25,292 bases of DNA from Bacillota bacterium (lineage in GTDB: Bacteria; Bacillota; Clostridia; Acetivibrionales; DSM-1351), in contig JAEWST010000188.1 in the NCBI GenBank assembly GCA_023398105.1, forward strand, positions 1-25,292, read 5' to 3'. The number at the start of each line of letters is the position of its first letter. Within the stretch, counting starts at the first letter, position 1. Shown here in pieces: positions 1 to 7,463 of the stretch. The notes under the pieces are model-generated. The model was not told where the DNA came from. It did not search any database and saw nothing but the letters and a program-made list of their open reading frames with translations. The position numbers were made by a program, and so were the translations under genes.

Positions 1-170
1 TGATAAATTAGAAAAATAGGAAGTAACAGAGAGCCTCTTTTAAGAGGTTACCAGTAAAAATGGTATTGCGAAACCACGCCTTTAGGCGTAACCAGTAACA
101 ATGCCCTGGAGGGGCTAATATTAAGCCTCCATTTGAAATGGGGGTTATTACTAAACCACCCACCGCAAAA
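1..170 (+). other. Hairpin-rich noncoding DNA, possible IS200/IS605 (TnpB) right end
   Basis: No open frame continues through this stretch; all three forward frames have stops within the first 20 bases. It holds short stem-loops in series: cctctt/aagagg near 34-47, acgcc/ggcgt near 77-90, and cctcc/ggggg-type pairings near 126-145. A ggtta/taacc-ccagtaa phrase recurs at about 47-56 and 88-97. Short hairpins in series like this are usual in the right end / omegaRNA part of IS200/IS605 elements carrying tnpB, but no tnpB frame is visible here, so the assignment rests on general resemblance only. Bases 223-452, up to the RHS remnant, show nothing I can name. Confidence 0.25.
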
Positions 171-172
171 CC

Positions 173-222
173 AATCTCCAACCCTAACATTCCAAAAAAG
201 AATCTCAGGGTTGGAGATTTTT
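173..222 (+). terminator. Long-stem intrinsic terminator-like hairpin
   Basis: A perfect 13-bp stem (173-185 with 207-219) encloses a 21-nt loop and runs straight into five T residues (218-222). The stem and T-run fit a rho-independent terminator reading to the right, although the loop is larger than usual. The gene it would terminate lies outside or has decayed. Confidence 0.5.
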
Positions 223-452
223 ATTTCTATCCACGTGACTTCAAGAAAAAGTAAAAAATTGGAAACACCGTCAAACCCACCGACCACAAGGAACTAGCCC
301 ACTAAAAATTGCTTTAAAAAATATGAACAACTGGAACTACTCAAAAATATATATTTGTAGCCCCTTCCGATCTCAAAAGCCAATATCAGCAAAAAAATAT
401 TATATAACTACAATACTTTACTGTAACATCAAAAACACTATATTTCCATTAA

Positions 453-1826
453 CTCCTACAATTTAATTTATACACCTATTGTTTGAATAATCCGATAATG
501 TATACAGACCCTACAGGACATGTTTCGATAACAGTAAATGGTCAGAATGTAGGTAATGCAACTATCAATGATGGCAGGTCTTATGGAAATTTAACAGATA
601 TAGCAAAAGGTTAGGGTGGTAATACAGAATGGGATTCTAGCACGAAAACAGCAACTGTAACCATTGGAGGTAATGCGGTTACATATAACCTAAGTACAAT
701 GACAAATGGGGTAGGTGTAGCTAGTGATGGTTCAACTTTTATGGTTTCTAAAGATGGAAAAATTCAAGTAGCAGTTGCGGATACATCATCAAGACTAGGT
801 GGTTCAACATCAGATTGGGATGGAAGTACCAAGTCAGTTACTGTAACTACAAGCAATAGCCAATTAGTAACAAATTTAGGGATAGATGCAACTGGTTCGG
901 CAGCAGATGCTATATCAAATAGTTATAAAGACAGCTTAAAGAATTCGTCTGGGAACTTACCAACTCAGACACCAAGCAAGAACACAGATACGATAATTTC
1001 ACAAGGTACAGGTTTGCTTGGACTCGGAAATCATGCTATTGTAAATCCAGGAACATCTAATCCATATGGTATTATGAGTGGTACATTTAACGATGTTGCA
1101 CGTGATGCTCAGATATGTTTAACAAGTTTACAATATAATGTTGGTGGATGTGACGGATTGTATGGAACAACGACAACGAAAAATATTTTAGATTTTCAGA
1201 AAAAGTATGGTTCATAATATGGATTAGCTCCAACAGGAAAACTTGATGAGGCAACTTTAAAAGCATTGCAGAAAGAAGCAGGACCTAGTATTGTTAAAAG
1301 AGATGCGGAATGGCAGGCTATAATAGCTAATTCTAATTCAATTTTATCAAAGTCGGATTATAAGCTTGCAGATCCAATTTATTTCCTAAAATACAATATA
1401 CAGTCGCAGGATAGTATTGATCCTATTTTTGCGGGAAGGTTGGCTCAATTAGCTAAAGATTTAAATACTACAATAGATATTATCTCAGGAAATAGAACAT
1501 TTGAAGAACAAAAAGTATTGTATAATAAATGGCTAAATGGTACTGGTAACTATGCAGGAAAACCAGGGGAAAGCCGTCATAATTATGGTGTTGCAATTGA
1601 CTTATGGAAGAATCATGGGAGTAAATGGGAGATATTAAGAAATTTAGATTATAAAGTAAATAGCATAGATGAACAGACAACATTATTAAAGTATGGACTG
1701 ATAAAGCCGATGTATTATAATTGGACAATAGATCCTGAAAAATGGGAACCATGGCATATTCAACCTGTTGAAACTAAAGGCAAGACGGTACCAGAGTTAA
1801 AGGCTTTTCTTAATTATTTAAAGTAA
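453..1826 (+). pseudogene. RHS C-terminus fused to stalk, peptidoglycan-binding and VanY-type M15 peptidase domains, broken by two stops
   Basis: One reading frame runs from 453 to 1826, interrupted only by TAG at 612-614 and TAA at 1215-1217; there is no frameshift. The translated order is: end of an RHS core (LYTYCLNNPIMYTDPTGH, 468-521); two copper-amine-oxidase-like stalk repeats, the first (about 530-690) hit by the TAG and the second about 700-880; a linker; a PG_binding_1 domain (about 1095-1270, with YNVGGCDGLYGTTT then FQKKYG) hit by the TAA; and a D-Ala-D-Ala carboxypeptidase-like M15/VanY domain. The zinc-site motifs SRHNYGVAIDL (about 1573-1605) and EKWEPWHIQ (about 1738-1764) are intact. 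The 5' end is missing (stop at 450-452). RHS proteins with variable C-terminal enzymes are known polymorphic toxins, so this looks like a toxin tip attacking cell-wall peptide. The M15 part has no convincing start with a ribosome binding site. Stop-codon readthrough is possible but less likely than decay. Confidence 0.8.
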
Positions 1827-1839
1827 GGAGTGAACGTCA

Positions 1840-2421
1840 ATGTATAGATTATTTATTTTATTTGTTATTATATCCATGATTTTTTGCTCATGTAGTACTG
1901 GATCAGACAGCGGAAAAATCACACTTGATTCAACAGCATCAAGTGTGATAGAGGATACTTCAGTAAGCCAAGATAAAAAAAATACTACTAATAAGAATGA
2001 TGCAAATGAAAACAAAAATGACACTATTTTGATCAATGAAGAATGGATTATAAAACTACTAACAATGAATAAAGAGGGTTTTATTAAATTATTGGGCGAT
2101 GAATACACTTTAGATGAGCTAGATTCTGCAAACTCTGTATACAATTATAAAGAGTATGGAATCGGGATTACTTACAATTCTGATCTGGGCAAGATGGTGA
2201 AAATTTCCATTAATGACAACGATTTAAAATTGTTTGGTGTAAATAACACTATGAGATTTTCAACTATAAAGTCGATACTTGGTAAAGGAGAATTAATAGT
2301 AGATGATGATTATGGAACGTTTATATTGCTATATAAGTTCGACAAATATAAAATCCAATTTCATGCAGTAGACGACCCGGAAAAGGTGATTAATAATGGC
2401 TTTAACATTAGACAACCTTGA
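1840..2421 (+). CDS. Small lipoprotein, possible immunity partner of the RHS/M15 tip
   Basis: The 193-residue product starts with a hydrophobic segment and a lipobox-like FCSC (Cys at about residue 19), followed by a Ser/Thr/Asn/Lys-rich linker to about residue 65, so it should be a lipid-anchored extracytoplasmic protein. The folded part (about 66-193) has alternating hydrophobic strands (YGIGITYN, MRFSTIKSILG). I know no named family for it. It begins 13 bases after the M15 frame ends, and its AAGGAG ribosome binding site overlaps that stop codon, so the two were probably cotranslated. The product at 3244-3927 is a paralog: both have an N-terminal E-x-x-x-x-L...K-L-G-D-x-Y block, a Y-K-x-x-G-I-x-I block, then M-x-F-x-x-I-x-x-x-L-G. 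The position immediately after a wall-hydrolase toxin tip suggests an immunity lipoprotein. This is inference from context. Confidence 0.75.
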   Translation: MYRLFILFVIISMIFCSCSTGSDSGKITLDSTASSVIEDTSVSQDKKNTTNKNDANENKNDTILINEEWIIKLLTMNKEGFIKLLGDEYTLDELDSANSVYNYKEYGIGITYNSDLGKMVKISINDNDLKLFGVNNTMRFSTIKSILGKGELIVDDDYGTFILLYKFDKYKIQFHAVDDPEKVINNGFNIRQP

Positions 2422-2662
2422 TAAGAACTATAATATGGCGTGTGGAGTTAGAGAATAACATTTTGATAGGTAAGCGTCAAAAAGAAGAACACCTTGACAA
2501 CCTTTAACGAGTAGCACTTTTACATGAATCTGGCACGTTTGATGGAAACAAAAGTTCAAGTGTATTAATATTATTTAGAATATCCCAATTTGGGGTGTTT
2601 TTGAAAATATACACAAGTGTTGATTTATAATTAAAATTGACCCCCTGACAAAACAAATATAT

Positions 2663-2804
2663 GTAAGTGCTGGAATAAACACCGTAGTGTAAAATCCCTC
2701 CAAACTTGATATTCTTAAAAAATGAATATTAGTTGGAGGGGTTTCTCTAATGGCTAAAGATGCAGCTTTAGAAGATAAGTGGAGGCGAAGGGTTGAAGAA
2801 TTGT
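2663..2804 (+). mobile_element. IS66-family-like left end with truncated tnpA start
   Basis: A GTAAGTGCTGG string at 2663-2673 resembles the GTAAG start typical of IS66-family terminal repeats. At 2751-2804 a short frame MAKDAALEDKWRRRVEEL, preceded by TTGGAGGGG, looks like the first residues of an IS66 accessory protein TnpA (W-R-x-R-x-E), then stops. An imperfect inverted repeat (ccctccaa at about 2696 and ttggaggg at about 2733) lies between. RHS-like coding sequence begins directly after 2804, so the element is cut off. The stretch 2422-2662 before it shows no gene; its only notable content is scattered stops and AT-rich DNA. Confidence 0.35.
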
Positions 2805-3152
2805 AAGTAAGGCTATAACTCCTAGTGACAACACAATAGCCTCAAACACTATCATTTACCAGTGTGATGTTATGGGCAATCTAAAATATCAGCTGGATTC
2901 ATTGGGAAGGGTTGACCTGTACACCTATGATAATCAAGGAAGACAGCTCACGTACATTTAGAAAAAAGCAGACAACACGCAGCCAATTAAAGTAACTGCA
3001 AGCTATGATATAAATCTTTATATGGAGATTGGGCATCAAAAGCGGAGCAAAAAAATCTAACAAAGTATGGAATATTTAAACCATTAACCAAAGGAAATGG
3101 TACAGCGGCAGGAAAAAGGGAAGATTGGAATATACAACCAATTAAAACATAA
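2803..3152 (+). pseudogene. Second RHS / M15 tip remnant
   Basis: Frame 1 from 2803 encodes an RHS YD-type stretch (GNLKYQLDSLGRVDLYTYDN, then GRQLTYI) and meets TAG at 2959-2961, after which KKADNTQPIKVTASYD continues in frame. The reading then jumps to another frame at about 3018-3152, where LTKYGIFKP...REDWNIQPIKT matches the end of the M15 domain at 1690-1780 (LLKYGLIKP...WEPWHIQPVET). The zinc-ligand His of WHIQ is Asn here. The RHS part is thus joined to only the tail of the peptidase, with the catalytic middle missing. It is followed by a paralog of the lipoprotein that follows the first M15 copy, so this is a duplicated and decayed toxin-tip cassette. Confidence 0.7.
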
Positions 3153-3243
3153 GGTATAGGAATAACTCAGAGAAAGCGTTTTTATAATGCTTACATGAAA
3201 TAGAGGTAAAAATTAACTTTTAAGGTGAAGGAGGTCTTAAAAT

Positions 3244-3927
3244 ATGTTACGAAAAATGACTAGTACAATTTTAATAATGTCTATTTCTTTAATATTGGTA
3301 AGTTGCCAAAACACTGATATATCAAGTGTTGGCAGTACATCAATAGAGACATCACTTGATGAAACAAATAATTCAGCGACTAAAGAAACAGAGGATTCAT
3401 CAACTAATGAAACCAGTTTAGACAAAAGTACCAAAGCTGCGGAAATGTCCGATGATTCAGCTGCTACAGTAACGACAGAATCAACACCATCCATAATACC
3501 ACAGGATAAAACTCAAAATAACGGATATATATCAAAAGATGAACTTTTGAGTTTATTTAAACTAAAGAAACCCGATATATTAACAAAGCTTGGTGATACA
3601 TATGACATAGTTCTTGCTGGTGCTGAAGATTCATATGATGGATATCGGTACAAGGGACTAGGAATAGTAATTGCATTTGACGCCGATGATACGATAGCAT
3701 TTATTGATTGTGATGAAAATGTAAATATTGATGGAGCTAAAACTGGAATGAATTTTGCACAGATTCAAGAAAAACTAGGTATGTCCAAAGTGAAAGAAAC
3801 TTGGATTGAAACACCTGAACATAAAGCATATGAAATTACTTATACGATGGGTGACTGTATTATAAGCTTTATGTCGCAAGAAAAAGATGGTACTGATTGT
3901 GGTTTATCACTTTATAAAAAGAGGTAA
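3244..3927 (+). CDS. Small lipoprotein, paralog of the 1840-2421 product
   Basis: The 227-residue product opens with a signal sequence ending in the lipobox LVSC (Cys about residue 21), then a long Ser/Thr/Glu/Asp-rich linker to about residue 90, then a folded domain of about 135 residues related to the other lipoprotein. Shared blocks include SKDELLSLFKLKKPDILTKL against NEEWIIKLLTMNKEGFIKLL, YKGLGIVIAF against YKEYGIGITY, and M-N-F-A-Q-I-x-E-K-L-G against M-R-F-S-T-I-x-S-I-L-G. A strong AAGGAGG lies 10 bases before the ATG. The reading frame is intact although the RHS scrap before it is dead, which is how orphan immunity genes are often kept. The function is not known; the immunity role is inference from position. 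An intrinsic terminator follows at 4070-4113. Confidence 0.8.
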   Translation: MLRKMTSTILIMSISLILVSCQNTDISSVGSTSIETSLDETNNSATKETEDSSTNETSLDKSTKAAEMSDDSAATVTTESTPSIIPQDKTQNNGYISKDELLSLFKLKKPDILTKLGDTYDIVLAGAEDSYDGYRYKGLGIVIAFDADDTIAFIDCDENVNIDGAKTGMNFAQIQEKLGMSKVKETWIETPEHKAYEITYTMGDCIISFMSQEKDGTDCGLSLYKKR

Positions 3928-4069
3928 GTACCGTAACCGTCAAAGGAATCGACACCTACTCATTAGGTTATTGAGATGTTAAACTGAGTCCAAGGTAGAA
4001 ATATATTAAAAAAGTAAAATTACTTGTTAATTAACGTAATGGTGTAGTAGCTCTATATTAATTATAATT

Positions 4070-4113
4070 AGTGTTGACTAAGGTTAATAGTTTAATCTAG
4101 TCAACACTTTTTT
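4070..4113 (+). terminator. Rho-independent terminator
   Basis: A perfect 11-bp stem (agtgttgacta 4070-4080 with tagtcaacact 4098-4108) has a 17-nt loop and a run of six T from 4108 to 4113. It closes the RHS/lipoprotein region and separates it from the repeat-protein gene. Confidence 0.75.
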
Positions 4114-4219
4114 GATAATATGAGCTGACTAGCAGATGTGTAACTACATAACTGTCTCTTGAATATGATATAGGGTAACATAAAATAACTTTTATATTGT
4201 ATGATTGGAGAGATGATTA

Positions 4220-4552
4220 ATGTATGAAGATAATGACATGAGGTCAGTTTATAGCCCTGAAATTGTAGATTGGTGTGAGGATTGTGAATATCAGGACTCG
4301 TATTCAGATGATTATGATGATGGTGTTCGTGAACCAATTATTATTATCCCGTGCCCACCGTTACCTGCTTGTTCTCCGCAGCAGTGCAGACCATGTCCAC
4401 CAAGCCAATGCAGACCATGTCCACCAAGCCAGTGCAGACCATGTCCGCCAAGCCAGTGCAGACCATGCCCGCCGAGCCAATGCAGACCATGCCCACCGAG
4501 CCAGTGCAGGCCATGCCCGCCAAGCCAGTGTTTGCCTAATTGTGCACCATAA
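4220..4552 (+). CDS. Small acidic protein with six CRPCPPSQ repeats; candidate RiPP precursor or coat protein
   Basis: The 110-residue product has an acidic, Tyr/Asp-rich N-terminus (residues 1-40, including WCEDCEYQ and SYSDDYDD), a hydrophobic strand REPIIIIPCPPLP, then six exact copies of CRPCPPSQ (residues 56-103) and a CLPNCAP tail. It has no signal peptide or membrane segment. A GGAGAGA site precedes the ATG. A CATAAAATA string at 4179-4187 resembles the -10 of SigE/SigK sporulation promoters, but I see no matching -35. Two roles fit. A Cys-rich, Pro-rich low-complexity protein could be a spore coat or cross-linked surface component. Or, as the neighbouring gene encodes a radical SAM/SPASM enzyme of the peptide-maturase type, the N-terminal part could be a leader and the repeats a modified core. 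No family recognised. A terminator-like hairpin separates the two genes. Confidence 0.75.
   Translation: MYEDNDMRSVYSPEIVDWCEDCEYQDSYSDDYDDGVREPIIIIPCPPLPACSPQQCRPCPPSQCRPCPPSQCRPCPPSQCRPCPPSQCRPCPPSQCRPCPPSQCLPNCAP
4385..4528 (+). repeat. Six tandem 24-bp repeats encoding CRPCPPSQ
   Basis: Six consecutive 24-base units start at 4385, 4409, 4433, 4457, 4481 and 4505, each tgcagaccatgyccrccragccar with substitutions almost only at third codon positions. The protein repeat is exact while the DNA has drifted, so the octapeptide is under purifying selection. Overlapping frames stay open only because the period is a multiple of three. Confidence 0.95.
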
Positions 4553-4569
4553 AGCACTTTTAAATAATT

Positions 4570-4607
4570 ATGCAGCTTATACACACATATAATGTGCTGC
4601 ATTTTTT
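4570..4607 (+). terminator. Terminator-like hairpin after the repeat protein
   Basis: A 7-bp stem (atgcagc 4570-4576 with gctgcat 4596-4602) with a 19-nt loop is followed by six T (4602-4607). It would end the repeat-protein transcript and leave the radical SAM gene on its own promoter or on readthrough. Confidence 0.6.
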
Positions 4608-4764
4608 CAAACAATAGGAGCTTATATATTTTTTAAAATTTTCTAGGACTTGGTTTATTGAGATTGAAGCTATGTTCTAAATATTAACAAACAGTAAATA
4701 TGCGTGGGGATAGAATTGCTCAAATATTTATGAAATAAACATAGGATTCAGTTTTAGAGTGGTG

Positions 4765-4801
4765 AGAGTGAAAAGGGTTTTGTTATAACTCTTTTCACTC
4801 T
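4765..4801 (+). promoter_or_regulatory. Stable leader hairpin just before the radical SAM start
   Basis: A perfect 11-bp stem (agagtgaaaag 4765-4775 with cttttcactct 4791-4801) extends by four more pairs, one a G-T wobble, to a 6-8 nt loop. Only three T follow, so it is a weak terminator at best. It ends 13 bases before the AGGGGGA ribosome binding site, where it could act as an attenuator, an RNA-stabilising element or a processing point. Confidence 0.5.
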
Positions 4802-4827
4802 TTAAATAATTATTAGGGGGAGATAAC

Positions 4828-6078
4828 TTGTATTATAGGCTGAATGATAACTGTCAATTGGTAAAAGGAGCTTATAGAGGTGCAATATATGATTTTCAAT
4901 CTGGAAAGGTTTTTTCAATTAACTCTGATGCACTGCAACTATTGGAGAAATGTGAAATAAAACCCATCAATGATATAATTGATATTCATCTACCAGATAA
5001 TAAAATTGTATTGGAATTCATAGATCAACTAACATATAAAGGACTGGGAGCTATCTACATCAATAAACCTGAAAAAAAATCAATTAAGGAAACAGAAGAT
5101 GAAGAACAAAAGCTGTCTTTTTTATGGCTTGAACTTACTTCAAAATGCAATAATAAGTGCCTGCATTGTTATAGCTCTAGCGATGCCTGTAGAAATGATG
5201 ATAAAGTAACTCATGAGAGATGGATGTCTCTTATTAGTGAAGCTCGCAAAGAGGGTGCAAACTCAATACAGCTAATTGGTGGAGAACCATTGCTTTATCC
5301 GAAGTGGAGAGAGCTTGTAATTAAAGCAAATGAAGAAGGTTATGAATTCATTGAAATTTTTACAAATGCAACTTTGATTGATGACTCCTGTATAGAGTTT
5401 TTTAAGGAGCAAAATGTAAATATTGCTACTACCATTTATGCTGATAATGCTGAAATACATGATAAAGTGACATTACACTTAGGTAGTTTTAATAAAACAA
5501 TGGGTGCCATAAGAAAAATTTTAGATGTTAATATTCCAATACGTATTGCTTCAATTATCATGAAAACAAACGAGAATGAAGCTGATAATATATTGAAATT
5601 ATTAGAGGATTTGGGTGTTGAAACTACTAAGTTAGATGTAGTTCGTCCTACTGGAAGAGGCGATGATGAAAGTCTATTGCCCACTAAATACAAAAATCCA
5701 CTAATAAAACCTCCCTTCTATACAAGTGCTGAGGAGTTTTGGAAGGCACATAAACACCATAGCTGCTTGTCTGGAAAAATTGCAGTAACCTCAACAGGAG
5801 ACGTTTTCCCGTGTATATTTGCTCGAAATGAAATTTGTGGTAACATACTTGATTCTTCATTGAAGGAAATACTAAATGGATCAGGTATTCAGAAGTGTTG
5901 GAATACGACAAAGGATGAAGTGAAAAAATGTAAGTATTGCGAATACCGATATGCATGTTATGATTGCAGACCAAAGGCTCAGGCAAGCAACTGCAATAAA
6001 GACTGGTATGCGTGCTCAGTGGAATGTGCATACAATCCCTATACAGGGGTATGGGGGGATACAGAAGTAATTGAATGA
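4828..6078 (+). CDS. Radical SAM/SPASM peptide-maturase-like protein
   Basis: The 416-residue product starts at TTG 4828, chosen because AGGGGGA lies seven bases upstream. Residues 1-90 form a small N-terminal domain of the kind that binds precursor peptides in such enzymes (YYRLNDN...IYDFQSGKVFSINSDA). The radical SAM core carries C107-x3-C111-x2-C114 (TSKCNNKCLHCY), which binds the 4Fe-4S cluster that cleaves S-adenosylmethionine, followed by IQLIGGEPLL. The C-terminal SPASM region has C313, C329 and C337, then C368-x2-C371-x5-C377-x2-C380, ligands for auxiliary clusters. Proteins with this layout usually install thioether or C-C crosslinks in ribosomal peptides; the exact reaction cannot be read from sequence. 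The CRPCPPSQ protein upstream is the obvious candidate substrate. No transporter or peptidase gene is adjacent. An intrinsic terminator follows. Confidence 0.85.
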   Translation: MYYRLNDNCQLVKGAYRGAIYDFQSGKVFSINSDALQLLEKCEIKPINDIIDIHLPDNKIVLEFIDQLTYKGLGAIYINKPEKKSIKETEDEEQKLSFLWLELTSKCNNKCLHCYSSSDACRNDDKVTHERWMSLISEARKEGANSIQLIGGEPLLYPKWRELVIKANEEGYEFIEIFTNATLIDDSCIEFFKEQNVNIATTIYADNAEIHDKVTLHLGSFNKTMGAIRKILDVNIPIRIASIIMKTNENEADNILKLLEDLGVETTKLDVVRPTGRGDDESLLPTKYKNPLIKPPFYTSAEEFWKAHKHHSCLSGKIAVTSTGDVFPCIFARNEICGNILDSSLKEILNGSGIQKCWNTTKDEVKKCKYCEYRYACYDCRPKAQASNCNKDWYACSVECAYNPYTGVWGDTEVIE

Positions 6079-6102
6079 TTGTGTTCTGCAAATGAAATAA
6101 CA

Positions 6103-6129
6103 AAAAGCCAGAGATATATCTGGCTTTTA
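6103..6129 (+). terminator. Rho-independent terminator
   Basis: A 10-bp perfect stem (aaaagccaga 6103-6112 with tctggctttt 6119-6128) has a 6-nt loop and ends in a T tract, 25 bases after the radical SAM stop. Confidence 0.75.
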
Positions 6130-6465
6130 AACCATTGATAAGTTTGAGCACCGATAGAATTGGGGGGCGAGATAGCTGGGGTAATAATATATATCAAGTT
6201 GCTGGATATAGATATTATCTGTTAATAGTTTTATTTAAAATAGGGGTTAGAGAAACGCATAATTATAGTAAAAAACAGTCTGTTTCTTTTAGTAATAGTT
6301 ATGGTATAATTAATTTACAAAATATCTAAAGAAAGCTGACAAAGCCCATGATATTTCTGTAAAAGAAGGTACATTTCTTTGATATTCTTGTGTAGAATAT
6401 TGGGTGTAGGCATTTTTTAGATTTTCATATGCGAGAATTGAGAAAAATTGGACAGGGGGATTATA
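6130..6465. other. Intergenic stretch without a recognisable gene
   Basis: A short open frame at 6135-6329 has no ribosome binding site and no recognisable content. A TATAAT at 6305-6310 has no good -35 partner (tgtttc 18 bases upstream). A near-palindrome aaacagtctgttt lies around 6274-6286. Otherwise I see nothing here. Confidence 0.4.
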
Positions 6466-7086
6466 ATGAAAAGAATTGTATTGACCGTAGCAGTAATTGT
6501 AGTAGTAATGATCAGTCTGATAATAATTCCGCCAATTGCAATGGATTTACCAGCGAATGTTGCTGATGAAACACAGAGTATATTTGCTCAGCAATCAGGT
6601 TCAAACAATACTGTTGAACAAAATGACAACACAAAGGGCAAAGATACAGTAAATAAGCCTGGTATTGTAGTTTCGGTAGAAGCTGCAACTGGAAAAAAAG
6701 GAAGTACAATTACAGTGCCTATCAATTTTAAAGATGTTGCAAAAGTTGAAAGTATTGGTACCTGCAATTTCTATTTAAATTATGATACCAATGTGCTAAA
6801 AGCCGAATCCGTAAAATCAGGCGATATAGTTGCCAGTCCAGAAACAAATTTTTCAAGTAATATTAATTTAGAGAGTGGAAAAATCAGTTTATTATTCCTT
6901 GACGATACTGTTGGAAGTGAGCTTATAAAAAAGGATGGTATATTTGCAACAATAACTTTTACTATAATAGGTTCATCTGGTACTGAATCAGCAATTAAAT
7001 TTGCAGATGGTGGGGCTTTTGGTAATGGTGAAATGAAGAAGGTTGAAAATGTAACTCGTGCTGATGGTAGTGTTAAAGTTAAATAG
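6466..7086 (+). CDS. Membrane-anchored single type I cohesin protein (OrfX-like)
   Basis: The 206-residue product starts at ATG 6466, five bases after AGGGGGA; an in-frame TTG at 6448 lies upstream of that site and is rejected. Residues 1-27 form a signal-anchor (IVLTVAVIVVVMISLIIIPP), followed by a Ser/Asn/Thr linker to about 60. A cohesin domain fills residues 66-206 (VSVEAATGKKGSTITVPINF, the F-Y-L-N-Y-D block, SGKISLLFLDD, and I-F-A-T-I-T-F). Cohesins bind dockerins of cellulosomal enzymes. A protein of this plan, OrfXp, is known from C. cellulolyticum, where a hydrophobic anchor carries one cohesin, and is thought to hold enzymes at the cell surface before or outside scaffoldin assembly. 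Two dockerin enzymes lie 8-12 kb downstream. It appears to be a single-gene transcript. Confidence 0.9.
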   Translation: MKRIVLTVAVIVVVMISLIIIPPIAMDLPANVADETQSIFAQQSGSNNTVEQNDNTKGKDTVNKPGIVVSVEAATGKKGSTITVPINFKDVAKVESIGTCNFYLNYDTNVLKAESVKSGDIVASPETNFSSNINLESGKISLLFLDDTVGSELIKKDGIFATITFTIIGSSGTESAIKFADGGAFGNGEMKKVENVTRADGSVKVK

Positions 7087-7198
7087 CTATGTGATTTTTA
7101 TAGTACATATATTAATTTATACGAATTTATGTGTTTATAACGCCAACACTTATTAACATATTTAATATTTAGTGTTATAGCAATAATTATTTTCATGC

Positions 7199-7233
7199 GA
7201 GCACTACTTTTTTATCATAAATAAGTAGTGCTC
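7199..7233. other. Hairpin without T-tail in the 7087-7463 gap
   Basis: An 11-bp perfect stem (gagcactactt 7199-7209 with aagtagtgctc 7223-7233) encloses a T-rich loop. Neither strand has a T-run after the stem, so it is not a standard terminator, though it follows the cohesin gene. The rest of 7087-7463 is AT-rich. I looked for a fluoride riboswitch before crcB and saw none. Confidence 0.4.
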
Positions 7234-7463
7234 ACATTATTGAAATTTAATATTTTAAAAAAATAGAAAAGTAGAATTTTGAAAATTACTTGCTCCATTT
7301 ATCTGAAGTCTGCTAATATTTGTGATTACAATGACTTTTTAATGTGCGAGTTTTGAGTTTATAAGCATATGAGAGTTTTTTTGTATTATGGAATTAAAGC
7401 AAATACATTAAAGATTACCAAGAGTGTTTTACATTTGAGGGTAATGAAAGAGGGAGTTACAAC

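Noticed and set aside
3928..4000. RHS-like reading VTVKGIDTYSLGY with stops, after the second lipoprotein
   Set aside because: The phrase is suggestive of a third RHS scrap but too short and broken to support a feature.
4179..4187. SigE/SigK -10-like CATAAAATA before the repeat protein
   Set aside because: No matching -35 at the right distance, and such AT-rich strings are common here. Kept only as a remark.
4275..4614. Open frames overlapping the CRPCPPSQ gene in other frames and on the minus strand
   Set aside because: They stay open only because the 24-bp repeat is a multiple of three. Synonymous drift supports the CRPCPPSQ frame alone, which also has the ribosome binding site.
6135..6329. 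64-codon open frame
   Set aside because: No ribosome binding site, no recognisable sequence, and it begins in the terminator region of the radical SAM gene.
6331..6382. Short coding-like reading ADKAHDISVKEGTF
   Set aside because: Too short, with stops on both sides and no similarity I can name.
7100..7463. Fluoride riboswitch before crcB
   Set aside because: I looked for the conserved GGNGATGGNGTTCGCC-like start and pseudoknot and found nothing similar.
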